Shown piece by piece: positions 9,241 through 16,651 of a DNA stretch of 47,843 nt. The stretch spans positions 1 to 47,843 of the forward strand of contig URIR01000012.1 of the NCBI GenBank assembly GCA_900547955.1. The letters are read 5' to 3'. Position 1 is the first letter of the stretch. Every line of letters begins with the position of its first letter. The stretch is from an uncultured Eubacteriales bacterium. GTDB lineage: Bacteria > Bacillota > Clostridia > Christensenellales > QALW01. A program made the position numbers and the translations under genes. The notes below the pieces were generated by a model. It searched no databases. It saw only the letters and a list, made by a program, of their open reading frames with translations, and had not been told where the DNA came from.

Positions 9241-9266
9241 CGGCGTTACCGTTTGGTGTAACGCCG
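9241..9266 (+). promoter_or_regulatory. 9-bp hairpin or operator before the ribbon-helix-helix gene
   Basis: Perfect arms CGGCGTTAC (9241-9249) and GTAACGCCG (9258-9266) with an 8-base loop lie directly before the ribosome-binding site of the gene at 9281. As DNA it is a plausible operator for the RHH protein; as RNA it would sit next to the Shine-Dalgarno site. Confidence 0.5.
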
Positions 9267-9280
9267 GGAAAGGAGAAAAT

Positions 9281-9694
9281 ATGGAATCGGAAGACAAACA
9301 GAGAATCAGCCTCTATTTAAACAAAGAAACAGTGCTAAAAATGGATGAAGCCATCAAAAAATATGATTATCGTTCCCGCAATGATTTTGTTTCCTTTGCG
9401 GTGGATAACCTGATCGCAGACAAACTGCTGGATGAAAACGATACGGTCATCAGCGAAAAGCTGTCAAAGGCTATCGCACAGATGAGCGAAGCGCAGACCC
9501 TGCAGATTGCAAAAAGTATGTTCCGCTACGCCGTGGAGATGGAGCTCATCATGCGGATGTTCTCGGAAACTTTGGATTTTACTCCGAGAGAAATTGAAGA
9601 AATGCGGAAAGAAGCGATTCGAAATGTCCGCCGGACAAGGGGCAAAGTCAGACTGGATGACTTGTTCAAACGCAAGGACACACAGTCATTTTAA
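9281..9694 (+). CDS. Ribbon-helix-helix DNA-binding protein
   Basis: A 137-aa protein. Residues 7-50 show a ribbon-helix-helix fold: a short strand RISLYLN, a helix with KMDEAIKKY, the turn YRSRNDF and a second helix to NLIADKLL. The rest is helical and charged, probably for oligomerisation or for contact with another protein. The ATG at 9281 follows AAAGGAGAAA; an open frame reaching back to 9101 has no ribosome-binding site. Genes of this type sit next to serine recombinases in many Firmicutes mobile elements, where they may regulate the recombinase or mobilisation. The hairpin just upstream could be its own operator. Confidence 0.75.
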   Translation: MESEDKQRISLYLNKETVLKMDEAIKKYDYRSRNDFVSFAVDNLIADKLLDENDTVISEKLSKAIAQMSEAQTLQIAKSMFRYAVEMELIMRMFSETLDFTPREIEEMRKEAIRNVRRTRGKVRLDDLFKRKDTQSF

Positions 9695-9730
9695 TATCTA
9701 TACCGATACAAAATCGGAGAAAGGAATTTT

Positions 9731-9946
9731 ATGAAGGAAATTGATTATGAATTACTGAGAAAAAGACGAGAAAATGTTCTCCGACTGAGATCAAGCACCG
9801 ATGAAGAACAGCATATCGGGCTTGGATATGTACTGAACATTTACGGAAAGCAGTATCCTGTGTTGGCTTGCTTTCCTGTCGGAACGGATGCAGACTGTGC
9901 AAAGAGCAAATTTGAATATCTGATAAACGGTCAAAAAAGTCAGTAA
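9731..9946 (+). CDS. Small protein of unknown function
   Basis: A 71-aa soluble protein with a charged N-terminal helix (about residues 1-25, rich in Arg and Lys) and a C-terminal part that looks like a small beta-alpha unit (IGLGYVLNIYGKQYPVLACF). I do not recognise the family. The ATG follows GGAGAAAGGAA and starts 36 bases after the RHH gene, so the two are probably one transcript. The recombinase gene begins about 195 bases further on. Confidence 0.6.
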   Translation: MKEIDYELLRKRRENVLRLRSSTDEEQHIGLGYVLNIYGKQYPVLACFPVGTDADCAKSKFEYLINGQKSQ

Positions 9947-10140
9947 TATTGCCGCTGGACTTTTGACCAGAGTAGTGATATGTTGTCAGTTGTAAAGCAA
10001 GGCAAATCTTCGTATCGTTTCAGAAAAACTTGCGTTTATGGTTTTGCTGAAACATGAAATCTGAAATTTGCCGCCGCTTTACAGCATGTATCCTATTCGG
10101 TTTGACAGAGCGAACTTTCGCTCGGAAAGGAAATGTGAAA

Positions 10141-11808
10141 ATGAGATCAACCGAAAATACAAACAGAAATTTAATAACAGCACTCTATTGCAGGCTCTCG
10201 CAGGAGGATGAAAGGCTTGGTGAATCTCTGTCCATTGAAAACCAAAGGCTGATGCTGCAAAGGTATGCGGAAGAACATCGCTTTCCAAACATTCAGTTTT
10301 ATGTGGATGACGGATTCTCAGGCGCCGATTTTAACCGTCCGAGCTTCAAGAGAATGATGACCGATGTGGAATGCGGTAAGGTCGGAATCGTCATTGTCAA
10401 GGATCAATCCCGTCTCGGCAGAGATTACCTGCAGACAGGAATGCTGATGGAAATCACCTTCCCGCAGTACGATGTGCGGTTTATCGCTGTCAACGATGGT
10501 GTGGACAGTGCAAACGGCGTCAGCGATTTTTCCGGCATCAAAAATTACTTCAACGATTTTTATGCCAGAGATACCAGCCGAAAGATCAGAGCGGTACAGA
10601 GAGCGAAGGGTGAACGCGGAGAACGGGTCGGGACAACCATTCCGTATGGATATATGAAAAACCTCGATAATCCCAAGCAGTATGTTCCTAATCCCGAAAC
10701 TGCGCCGATCGTCAAACGTATCTTTGAGATGTATGCAAGCGGTATTGGAATCGTAAAAATCTGCGACAGGCTTTCAAAAGAGCAGATTGTATCACCAAGC
10801 GTATATGCTTTCAAAACAACCGGCAGCAAATCCGGCAATCCCGATTTAACAAGACCGTATCACTGGGCGCAGACAACGGTACGAAAGATGTTAGCAAATC
10901 AGGAATATGTCGGTGACACCGTAAACTTCAAAACCTATTCCAAGTCCAACAAGCTGAAGAAAAGACTGAAGAACGATCCCGAAAATATTCTCATATTTGA
11001 AAATACCCACGAAGCCATCATAGACCGCAAGACTTTTGAGTTGGTACAAAAGCATTTTGCAGGAAGAAAGCGTCCGGACAAGCAGGGGGAGATGGACAAA
11101 TATGCCGGATACCTTTTCTGCGGAGAATGCGGCAGCCGGTTATATCTGCACAGAGGAAAAACCATCAAGCCGGAAAACAACAATTTCCAATGTGGTGGAT
11201 TTCAAAGGCGGACAACCGATTGTACCGCACACTATATCCGGGAAAATGTGCTTGACCAAATTGTACTGCACAACCTCAAAACAGTAACCGCCTTTGCAAG
11301 AGAACAACCGGAAGAATTTTATGCGATGGCAACACAGAACGGTGAAGCAGAGGCGAAGAAATTCTACAAAACCGCGGAGCGTGAAAAGATACAGATTGAA
11401 AAGCGAATCAAAGAGTTAGACAACATTATTCGGTGCCTGTATGAGGACAGAGTTTGCGGACGGATCACGCCGGAACGGTATGATGTCATGGCTGGTGGAT
11501 ACGAACAGGAGCAAGCAGAGCTGCGACAGGAGCTAACAACTATTACCGAACACATTGGCGAAATAGATATGCGAGAGAAATGCATACAGGAATTTGTGGT
11601 CAAGGCAAAAGAGTATATTGAGATGCCCAAGCTGACACCCGAACTGCTGCGGGTATTTATTCGCAGGATTGAGGTATACGAGAAACCGGAAAAGTATTCC
11701 CGCACTTGCGGAAACCCAATTGTTATTCACTATGCATTCCAGTTACCCGAGCAGAACGGTATGCCCGCTATTGAAGTCCTCGCACGTCCCACAGCAATGA
11801 CTGCTTAA
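10141..11808 (+). CDS. Large serine recombinase (TnpX/TndX-like)
   Basis: A 555-aa site-specific recombinase that should integrate and excise the element. The N-terminal resolvase domain (about 1-160) has YCRLSQED with nucleophile Ser20, the FSGADFNRPSF segment and the DQSRLGRDY active-site segment. The recombinase domain (about 170-290) follows. Then comes the zinc ribbon, with CGECG near residue 325 and further Cys at the NFQCGG and TTDCTAH segments, and a long coiled coil (about 410-500). Length and order fit the Tn4451/Tn5397 TnpX/TndX group. The ATG at 10141 follows GGAAAGGA (10124-10131). An open frame extends back to 10054, but its start lacks such a site. A hairpin with 6-7-bp arms (10108-10123) lies directly before the Shine-Dalgarno site. 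The gene ends 78 bases before the crossover. Confidence 0.92.
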   Translation: MRSTENTNRNLITALYCRLSQEDERLGESLSIENQRLMLQRYAEEHRFPNIQFYVDDGFSGADFNRPSFKRMMTDVECGKVGIVIVKDQSRLGRDYLQTGMLMEITFPQYDVRFIAVNDGVDSANGVSDFSGIKNYFNDFYARDTSRKIRAVQRAKGERGERVGTTIPYGYMKNLDNPKQYVPNPETAPIVKRIFEMYASGIGIVKICDRLSKEQIVSPSVYAFKTTGSKSGNPDLTRPYHWAQTTVRKMLANQEYVGDTVNFKTYSKSNKLKKRLKNDPENILIFENTHEAIIDRKTFELVQKHFAGRKRPDKQGEMDKYAGYLFCGECGSRLYLHRGKTIKPENNNFQCGGFQRRTTDCTAHYIRENVLDQIVLHNLKTVTAFAREQPEEFYAMATQNGEAEAKKFYKTAEREKIQIEKRIKELDNIIRCLYEDRVCGRITPERYDVMAGGYEQEQAELRQELTTITEHIGEIDMREKCIQEFVVKAKEYIEMPKLTPELLRVFIRRIEVYEKPEKYSRTCGNPIVIHYAFQLPEQNGMPAIEVLARPTAMTA

Positions 11809-11814
11809 AAAGCA

Positions 11815-11845
11815 GTACCCGGAAAGCAGAATGCTTTCCGGGTAC
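11815..11845 (+). terminator. Perfect 14-bp hairpin after the recombinase
   Basis: Arms 11815-11828 and 11832-11845 are perfectly complementary with a GAA loop. There is no T run after it, so it may act as a transcription roadblock, an RNA 3' end stabiliser, or an accessory DNA structure 40 bases from the crossover site. Confidence 0.6.
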
Positions 11846-11857
11846 ATACTACATACA

Positions 11858-11899
11858 TTCTCCCTTAACGATATCTCGCAAACCCATGGGGGTGTTTTT
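11858..11899 (+). other. attR: right recombination site of the element
   Basis: The inner half (11858-11885) is element DNA, the centre AT is at 11886-11887, and the outer half (11888-11899) is chromosomal and begins GGGGGTG. See the left site for the pairing of the halves. Confidence 0.75.
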
Positions 11900-12010
11900 A
11901 ATTTTGGGGAGGAAGGAATTAAAGCGGGAGCGCAGAGGGAGAGCCGGAAGGCGCTTAGCTTTACATATATGAAATCTGGCAGGACTCAATTATCATATAG
12001 GTTTGGTGAC

Positions 12011-12039
12011 TTGACTGCGCGGCGAAAGGATGCTATTCT
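12011..12039 (+). promoter_or_regulatory. Promoter of the APH-like gene
   Basis: TTGACT (12011-12016), a 17-base spacer and TATTCT (12034-12039). It lies outside the element in chromosomal DNA, 38 bases before the start codon. Confidence 0.55.
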
Positions 12040-12076
12040 AAATGAAAATATTAAGAGCTGAGAGAATTGAATTTTA

Positions 12077-12892
12077 ATGAGCGAGCTACAAAGCGATTGC
12101 AGCCGGTTTTCTATTCCGTCTGAAATAAAAGAATTCATAAAAGATAAAAAATTTACAATTGACGATATCGGCAAATCAGGCGCACAAATACTATGCTTTG
12201 ATAATATGGTTTTGAAAATGCAAAAGCCGGGCGAAGAAGCGGGAAATGAAAGGAGAATGCTAGAGTGGCTTGAAGGCAGGCTGCCTGTACCAAGGAGAAT
12301 AGCGTTTCAACGCACGGAGACCATGGATTATTTATTGATGAGCAGAATGGATGGAGATATGGCGTGCGCCGACAGCATGCTGGATATGCCTGAGGTGTTG
12401 GCAGGTATTTTGGCGGAGGGCCTTAAGCAGTTATGGAGCGTGGATATTTCCCGGTGCCCGTATGTAAACAATCTGGATAATAAACTGCGGCTGGCCGGCT
12501 TAAGAGTGAAAAACGGGCTGTGCGGCATGGAGGATGCAGAAAAAGGCACTTACGGCCCTGGGGGCTTTAATGGACCGCATGAGCTGCTTGAATGGTTAAT
12601 ATTGCATAAGCCAGATGAGCAATTGGTATTTTCTCATGGAGATTATTGCCTGCCTAATATTTTTGTAAAGGACGGACATATAAGGGGCTTTATCGATTTA
12701 GGCAGGAGCGGCGCTGCGGATATGTATCAGGATATAGCTTTATGCCTGCGCAGTCTTAAAAGTAATTTTGGAGGGGTTTATAACGGCAGACGCCGAGGGG
12801 ATTTTAATGAGAATATGTTATTTGAGGAGCTGGGCATAATTCCTGACTGGGATAAGATAAGATATTATATTTTACTGGACGAGTTATTTTAG
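12077..12892 (+). CDS. APH(3')-like phosphotransferase
   Basis: A 271-aa kinase of the aminoglycoside phosphotransferase fold. Key motifs are VLKMQ (ATP-binding Lys, near residue 46), HGDYCLPNIF (catalytic loop with Asp, near 191-200) and GFIDLGRSGAADMYQDIA (metal-binding Asp and the helix typical of APH(3') enzymes, near 209-226). APH(3') proteins transfer phosphate from ATP to the 3'-hydroxyl of kanamycin-type drugs. Length and C-terminal LLDELF fit complete members. The ATG at 12077 has only a weak purine-rich ribosome-binding site. It has its own promoter and terminator and is not part of the element. Whether it gives resistance or phosphorylates another compound cannot be told from sequence. 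Confidence 0.8.
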   Translation: MSELQSDCSRFSIPSEIKEFIKDKKFTIDDIGKSGAQILCFDNMVLKMQKPGEEAGNERRMLEWLEGRLPVPRRIAFQRTETMDYLLMSRMDGDMACADSMLDMPEVLAGILAEGLKQLWSVDISRCPYVNNLDNKLRLAGLRVKNGLCGMEDAEKGTYGPGGFNGPHELLEWLILHKPDEQLVFSHGDYCLPNIFVKDGHIRGFIDLGRSGAADMYQDIALCLRSLKSNFGGVYNGRRRGDFNENMLFEELGIIPDWDKIRYYILLDELF

Positions 12893-12900
12893 CCTGGAAG

Positions 12901-12950
12901 AGCGTTTATATTAATAAAAGCCGGATAGTATCCGGCTTTTATTCTCTATA
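12901..12950 (+). repeat. Left copy of a 50-bp terminator-containing direct repeat
   Basis: It matches 13209-13258 at 47 of 50 positions. The two copies flank the MITE exactly: the left copy ends in the TA at the MITE's left end, and the right copy starts within the TA at its right end. Confidence 0.85.
12916..12940. terminator. Bidirectional terminator after the APH-like gene
   Basis: A 10-bp stem (12916-12925 with 12931-12940) with a 5-base loop. It starts with AAAA and ends with TTTT, so it can work on both strands. Confidence 0.85.
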
Positions 12951-13209
12951 CCCTCAGTTTACAAGGAACTACACGCCTCAAAACGGGATAATTTCTTCAT
13001 TTTCTGCGTTATCCTCAATCAGCGTACTCATAAATCTGCCTTGAAAATGAAGAAATTCTTTTTCTTTGAGTTCTTCAGAGTCAAAAAGCATAAAATATGC
13101 GCCGGGTAAAGCGCGCTTGAACGAGAAATCGGGCGTACATGGAATCAAAGCAACGCAGCAGGACGAATATTTTATGCCTTCTGGCCGTCTTTCTTGTAAA
13201 CTGAGGGTA
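12949..13209. mobile_element. MITE copy 1 with TA target duplication
   Basis: A 257-bp element with perfect terminal inverted repeats CCCTCAGTTTACAAG (12951-12965 with 13193-13207), flanked by TA on both sides. It matches copy 2 (36018-36295), read on the opposite strand, over its whole length, apart from scattered changes and a missing block of about 16 bases. It encodes nothing. TA duplication and this size point to mobilisation by a Tc1/mariner-type transposase, which is not in this window. An inner inverted repeat of 14 bases (AATTTCTTCATTTT and its complement) would help it fold. Confidence 0.85.
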
Positions 13210-13258
13210 GCATTTATATTAATAAAAGCCGGATGCTATCCGGCTTTTATTCTCTATA
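13209..13258 (+). repeat. Right copy of the 50-bp terminator repeat
   Basis: Differs from 12901-12950 at three positions, two of them in the hairpin loop region. It serves the leftward operon that ends at 13291. Confidence 0.85.
13224..13248. terminator. Bidirectional terminator for the leftward gal operon
   Basis: Stem 13224-13233 with 13239-13248, loop TGCTA, with AAAA before and TTTT after. Confidence 0.85.
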
Positions 13259-13290
13259 TTTAATAACAAAAGAAATGGTCTGGCCAAGAT

Positions 13291-14112
13291 TTAAAGCTCT
13301 TCCGGGGAATTTTGCTTCATATACAGGTCGGGGGAATTGAACAGCTCAAGCAGTTCGTTTACTTCCTCCTGACTGGATGTGGGCGGAATGGGAATATAAA
13401 CCTCGCGCGTTACCGTTTGATAGCCGTATTTTTGGTGATAGTAAAAAACTATGCAGTCGTACATGCCCAGCGCTTTAGCTTCCGCTCTTAGGAATACGGC
13501 GCTGTTATATCCGAATTTGTGTATGCGTCCTACGGCAAAAATACCTGTGCGTGCTATTATTATATCCTTTGCGGCTCCGTAAAACAGATTTTTGAGCCTT
13601 AAGAGGTGATAGCGCATATAGGGATGAGAAAGTATTGCGCATATGAGCAGCAGCGCGCTTAGAGTAAAGCCCAGCAGAACGATAAACCGTACCTGGGTAA
13701 GCATGAGCGCAAGGGTTAGAAGCAGCATGCCGGCGGTAATTGCTAAAAGCTGCATGCATCTGACCGGCTTTTCCTTAAATGCAGTATATTTGCAGAAGCG
13801 GTATAGATATCCGGGATTATATCTCCATATTACTACTATATTTTCATACATACGGTCGGCTATTTCCTGCTTATGAAGGAAATAGATAAGCAGGACGGCT
13901 GAAAATATGGCAGCGGCTATGCCAAAACCAAATGCCGTAGCAAGAGAATCGGTAAAATTGTCCGTTAAGAGATAATAAATATATGCGCTTGCTCCGGCGG
14001 AAATTAGAAGCAGCACTCCGCTTATAGCTTTTCCTATGCTTATGTTTTTTTGCAAGGACAGCGTGCGCGCCTGTTTAATTAATTCCTTATGAGTAAGCCG
14101 CTTTTCGCTCAT
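13291..14112 (-). CDS. Membrane protein of unknown function
   Basis: A 273-aa protein with a basic N-terminus and four likely transmembrane helices in two pairs (about residues 28-48 and 58-80, then 120-140 and 143-163). A soluble C-terminal domain of about 100 residues follows, probably cytoplasmic. The soluble part has an alternating strand pattern (DIIIARTGIFAV, DCIVFYYH, QTVTREVYIPIP). The gene overlaps its upstream neighbour by 4 bases (ATGA), so translation is coupled. It is the last gene of the operon led by galT. I do not recognise the family. Its layout, two helix pairs then a soluble domain, is like that of the neighbour at 14109, so the two may be distant paralogues that form a complex. 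Confidence 0.7.
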   Translation of the reverse strand: MSEKRLTHKELIKQARTLSLQKNISIGKAISGVLLLISAGASAYIYYLLTDNFTDSLATAFGFGIAAAIFSAVLLIYFLHKQEIADRMYENIVVIWRYNPGYLYRFCKYTAFKEKPVRCMQLLAITAGMLLLTLALMLTQVRFIVLLGFTLSALLLICAILSHPYMRYHLLRLKNLFYGAAKDIIIARTGIFAVGRIHKFGYNSAVFLRAEAKALGMYDCIVFYYHQKYGYQTVTREVYIPIPPTSSQEEVNELLELFNSPDLYMKQNSPEEL

Positions 14113-14825
14113 TGCTTGTTTTCCTCCTTCTTTTTGATTTCGTCAAAATGCTTTTGCAGGTCTTCCATAAATGCCTTAACCTGCCCGATACTTTCTTTTG
14201 GCACCAGGGTGGTAAGGCTAAAAGTTTTTTCCCCAATAAATAAATTAGTATGAAGAGTATTGTCCTTTTCGCTGAGGGTTACGCCGTATATGCCCGCTGT
14301 AACTCCGTTTATATTGACGCATGTGCCGAAATGTATCAGCTCATGGTCGCAGAAGGCAAATTCGTTTGGGGGGAATAGCCTTGAGCGTTCATGCTGCCAT
14401 ATGCCGCTAAGCGCGCTGAATGCCAAATAAAGCCCCATTACGACTATTATGCCCAGCGAATCGGACATAAAGGCAAATATTATAATTAGTATAACCGCCG
14501 CAAGTCCTGTGCAAATCTGTTTAAAGAGATAGGAATTCAGAGCGTATCCGTACAGGGCGTCTTTTTCAGGCTGCATGTTATCCGATTTCCATCCAAGCAG
14601 CTTTCGCTTGTCGGCCAATTCTCTTTCCAGTCTTACGCGCTTGAGCCCAAAGGCGCCGATAAATATAAGCAGAATTATAACAACGGCCGCTGACACGCAG
14701 TATGCGCCCCTATAGTTGGGATTTAAGAACAAATAGCCTAATACTGCGCATACAGCGGCGCCTGCGGCGCTCAGCCAGATAAGAAGCTTTTCCCGGCCGG
14801 GAAATAAGCTGAATAAAACTTTCAT
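14109..14825 (-). CDS. Membrane protein of unknown function
   Basis: A 238-aa protein with two likely transmembrane helix pairs (about residues 12-60 and 105-140), separated by a charged cytoplasmic linker, and a soluble C-terminal domain (about 150-225). The soluble part contains the strand-rich segments FAFCDHELIHFGTCVNING and TFSLTTLVPKE and ends in a lysine- and glutamate-rich tail. No catalytic motif is visible. It starts 16 bases after galT and overlaps the next gene by 4 bases. The company of galT suggests nothing specific; it may just share the promoter. Confidence 0.7.
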   Translation of the reverse strand: MKVLFSLFPGREKLLIWLSAAGAAVCAVLGYLFLNPNYRGAYCVSAAVVIILLIFIGAFGLKRVRLERELADKRKLLGWKSDNMQPEKDALYGYALNSYLFKQICTGLAAVILIIIFAFMSDSLGIIVVMGLYLAFSALSGIWQHERSRLFPPNEFAFCDHELIHFGTCVNINGVTAGIYGVTLSEKDNTLHTNLFIGEKTFSLTTLVPKESIGQVKAFMEDLQKHFDEIKKKEENKQ

Positions 14826-14841
14826 AATACAATCATCCTAA

Positions 14842-16347
14842 TTATTTTATCAGTTCGCAGGTATTTAAAAATTTTTCAAGTCCGGCATGACCCTGCGGAG
14901 TATCCTTATATACAGCGGCGTCGGATAAAAGCAGCATGCATAAACGGGCCAGCTCCAGGCGTATACGGTTTTCTGCTTCGCCCGGGGCGCTGTTTTCATA
15001 GCCGTCCTTAAAGGCTTGAGCCCATTCGAGATGCTTTTGCGCTTTTTCCTTATCGAAGGCTTCTCCACGCATATATTTTGCCAGCTCTGAAAGTTCCTCC
15101 TTAAGACGTCCGGGCAGGATGAACAGTCCCATAACCTCGATAAGCCCTATATTTTCCCGCTTTATATGATGCCGGCAGGGATGGGGATGGAATATGCCCA
15201 GGGGAAACTGCTCGCTTGTTAGGTTGTTGCGGGGCACTAAATCCAAAATATAGCCGCCCTGCCCGTCCAGCCGGGCAATGGGTGTAATTGTATTATGCGG
15301 AGCGGTGGTTTTGGCCAGTATGCCCAAATCGGGGTCTGAGTAATTTTCCCAGGCTAAAGTTATTTTTTCGGCGTATGCCGCTACGGCTTTCCTGTTTATT
15401 CCCTTAAGGCGCAGTACCGGCATAGGCCATTTTAATTGGCTCAGGGATACGCCGCCGTCTATAGAGTGGAATTCTCTTAAAACGCCTGCCTTGAACATAG
15501 GAAGCTGATAGCGGCCCCCCTGAAAATGAAGATGGGACAGTATGGAGCCGCCCGCTATGGGCAAACCGGCGTTAGAGCCTATGAAATAGTGGGGAAACAA
15601 TTCCAGAAAATCAAAGAGGCGCTCATAGGTGGCGCGGCTTATTTCCATAGGGGTATGCGTTTTGGAAAAAGCTATGCAGTGCTCGTTGAAATAAACATAC
15701 GGGCTGTATTGGAAATACCATTCCTCATTATTTAACATAATGGGAATGACGCGCAGCAGCCTGCGCGGCGGATGGTTAATTCTCCCCGCATATCCGACAT
15801 TCTCAATGCAGAGCTGGCATTTGGGATATTCAAGCTGTTTGGCCGCGGCCTGACGCTCTATTTCTTTTGGGTCCTTTTCAGGCTTGGTTAAATTTATGGT
15901 TATTTCCGCCTCGCCGTATTCGGACGGAGCTTTATATACGATATTGCGAGCGATTTCGGCCGTGCGTATATAATTGCTGTGCCGGCAGAGCGCATAAAAC
16001 CAGTCTGTGGCCGCCTGAGGTCCGAGTTTTTTATAATATTCGTTGAACAGAGAAATAATTTGAGAGGGCGGCATAAGCATCCGGTCTCCTATTGCGTTAT
16101 CAAATATTTCTCGGTATACTGGCGTGTTTATTTCCAATAATCCATGCTCCGCCGCATAATTGGTCATATGCTCATATATTTCGGCGATGCATTGCGGGAT
16201 TTCTGGGCATACGGTCGCCTCGGGCGCGTCCAGCTTGAACAGCGCGAGCAGCCCGTTGCGCACATAGTGCTCGTCCTCCGGCATGCACAGCCCGTTATGC
16301 AGTGCGAATTGCACGCAGGTTTCTATACAGGTATAAATATCAGTCAT
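14842..16347 (-). CDS. galT: UDP-glucose--hexose-1-phosphate uridylyltransferase, class II
   Basis: A 501-aa enzyme of the Leloir pathway. It exchanges UMP between UDP-glucose and galactose-1-phosphate. Its length and the two-part architecture match the Firmicutes class II family, which is much longer than the E. coli enzyme. The nucleotidylated histidine motif appears as H272-L-H274-F-Q276 in the segment GGSILSHLHFQGG. The conserved C-terminal half contains the NNLTSEQFPLGIFHPH segment. The start has a good GGAGG site (16354-16358 on the other strand). It is first in a leftward operon with two membrane-protein genes and diverges from galK, so galactose genes face each other across one control region. 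Confidence 0.92.
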   Translation of the reverse strand: MTDIYTCIETCVQFALHNGLCMPEDEHYVRNGLLALFKLDAPEATVCPEIPQCIAEIYEHMTNYAAEHGLLEINTPVYREIFDNAIGDRMLMPPSQIISLFNEYYKKLGPQAATDWFYALCRHSNYIRTAEIARNIVYKAPSEYGEAEITINLTKPEKDPKEIERQAAAKQLEYPKCQLCIENVGYAGRINHPPRRLLRVIPIMLNNEEWYFQYSPYVYFNEHCIAFSKTHTPMEISRATYERLFDFLELFPHYFIGSNAGLPIAGGSILSHLHFQGGRYQLPMFKAGVLREFHSIDGGVSLSQLKWPMPVLRLKGINRKAVAAYAEKITLAWENYSDPDLGILAKTTAPHNTITPIARLDGQGGYILDLVPRNNLTSEQFPLGIFHPHPCRHHIKRENIGLIEVMGLFILPGRLKEELSELAKYMRGEAFDKEKAQKHLEWAQAFKDGYENSAPGEAENRIRLELARLCMLLLSDAAVYKDTPQGHAGLEKFLNTCELIK

Positions 16348-16376
16348 TGCTGCCTCCGTGAAATAATTATATAATT

Positions 16377-16442
16377 ATTATAGCGTTAAACGGCTTTTAT
16401 AGCAATAAGCTATTTGTTAAATATAAGCGTATATGATATAAT
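16377..16442. promoter_or_regulatory. Divergent galT/galK promoters around a palindrome
   Basis: Leftward: TTGCTA (16400-16405), a 17-base spacer, TATAAT (16377-16382), read on the minus strand. Rightward: TTGTTA (16414-16419), a 17-base spacer, TATAAT (16437-16442). The two -35 boxes lie 8 bases apart, and ATAGC-AATAA-GCTAT (16399-16413), an interrupted palindrome, covers the leftward -35 box. One bound regulator could control both genes. Confidence 0.75.
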
Positions 16443-16539
16443 GTCATAAAAATATGATGGAAATTAATAACCTGAACAGAATTGCGCTGCTTATTGAGCT
16501 TGATACCGATGAAGGAATATTATCTTAGGCTTAAGCCTA

Positions 16540-16609
16540 TTGAGGATAATAAGGAAAATGAAGAAATTTTTTCTGTTTAGAGAGCATGGCTTTTTGTAAA
16601 CTGAGGGTA
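16540..16609. mobile_element. Truncated MITE end in the galK leader
   Basis: About 70 bases resemble the right end of MITE copy 2: GAGGATAA, then AAAATGAAGAAATTT, then the terminal TTGTAAACTGAGGG followed by TA. The other end is missing. It lies between the rightward promoter and the galK start, giving a leader of about 200 nt. Confidence 0.75.
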
Positions 16610-16651
16610 AGCGGATATTAAATTAATATATATATAAAGAGGATAATTATT

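Larger units (their letters stand above)
48..11887 (+). mobile_element. Integrated serine-recombinase element carrying a helicase defence-like operon
   Basis: The edges are set by an 8-bp CCCATGGG present at 45-52 and 11883-11890, with a large serine recombinase encoded just inside the right edge. Joining the outer flanks restores a 26-bp perfect palindrome. Joining the inner flanks gives a long imperfect dyad. Both are what attB and attP of a serine integrase should look like. Taking the central AT as the crossover point, the element is 11,838 bp. It holds a three-gene operon (249-8065), a structured leader or RNA, two small DNA-binding proteins, a 71-aa protein and the recombinase. No relaxase, conjugation or capsid gene is seen, so it is either a mobilisable island or a cargo element that depends on its own recombinase only. 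By eye its base composition is lower in G+C than the right-hand chromosome. Confidence 0.85.

Noticed and set aside
36..11899. 17-bp terminal inverted repeats of a DDE transposon at the element ends
   Set aside because: There is no DDE transposase and no target duplication beyond the palindromic core. The inverted halves are fully explained as the two sides of a palindromic attB, with a serine recombinase encoded inside.
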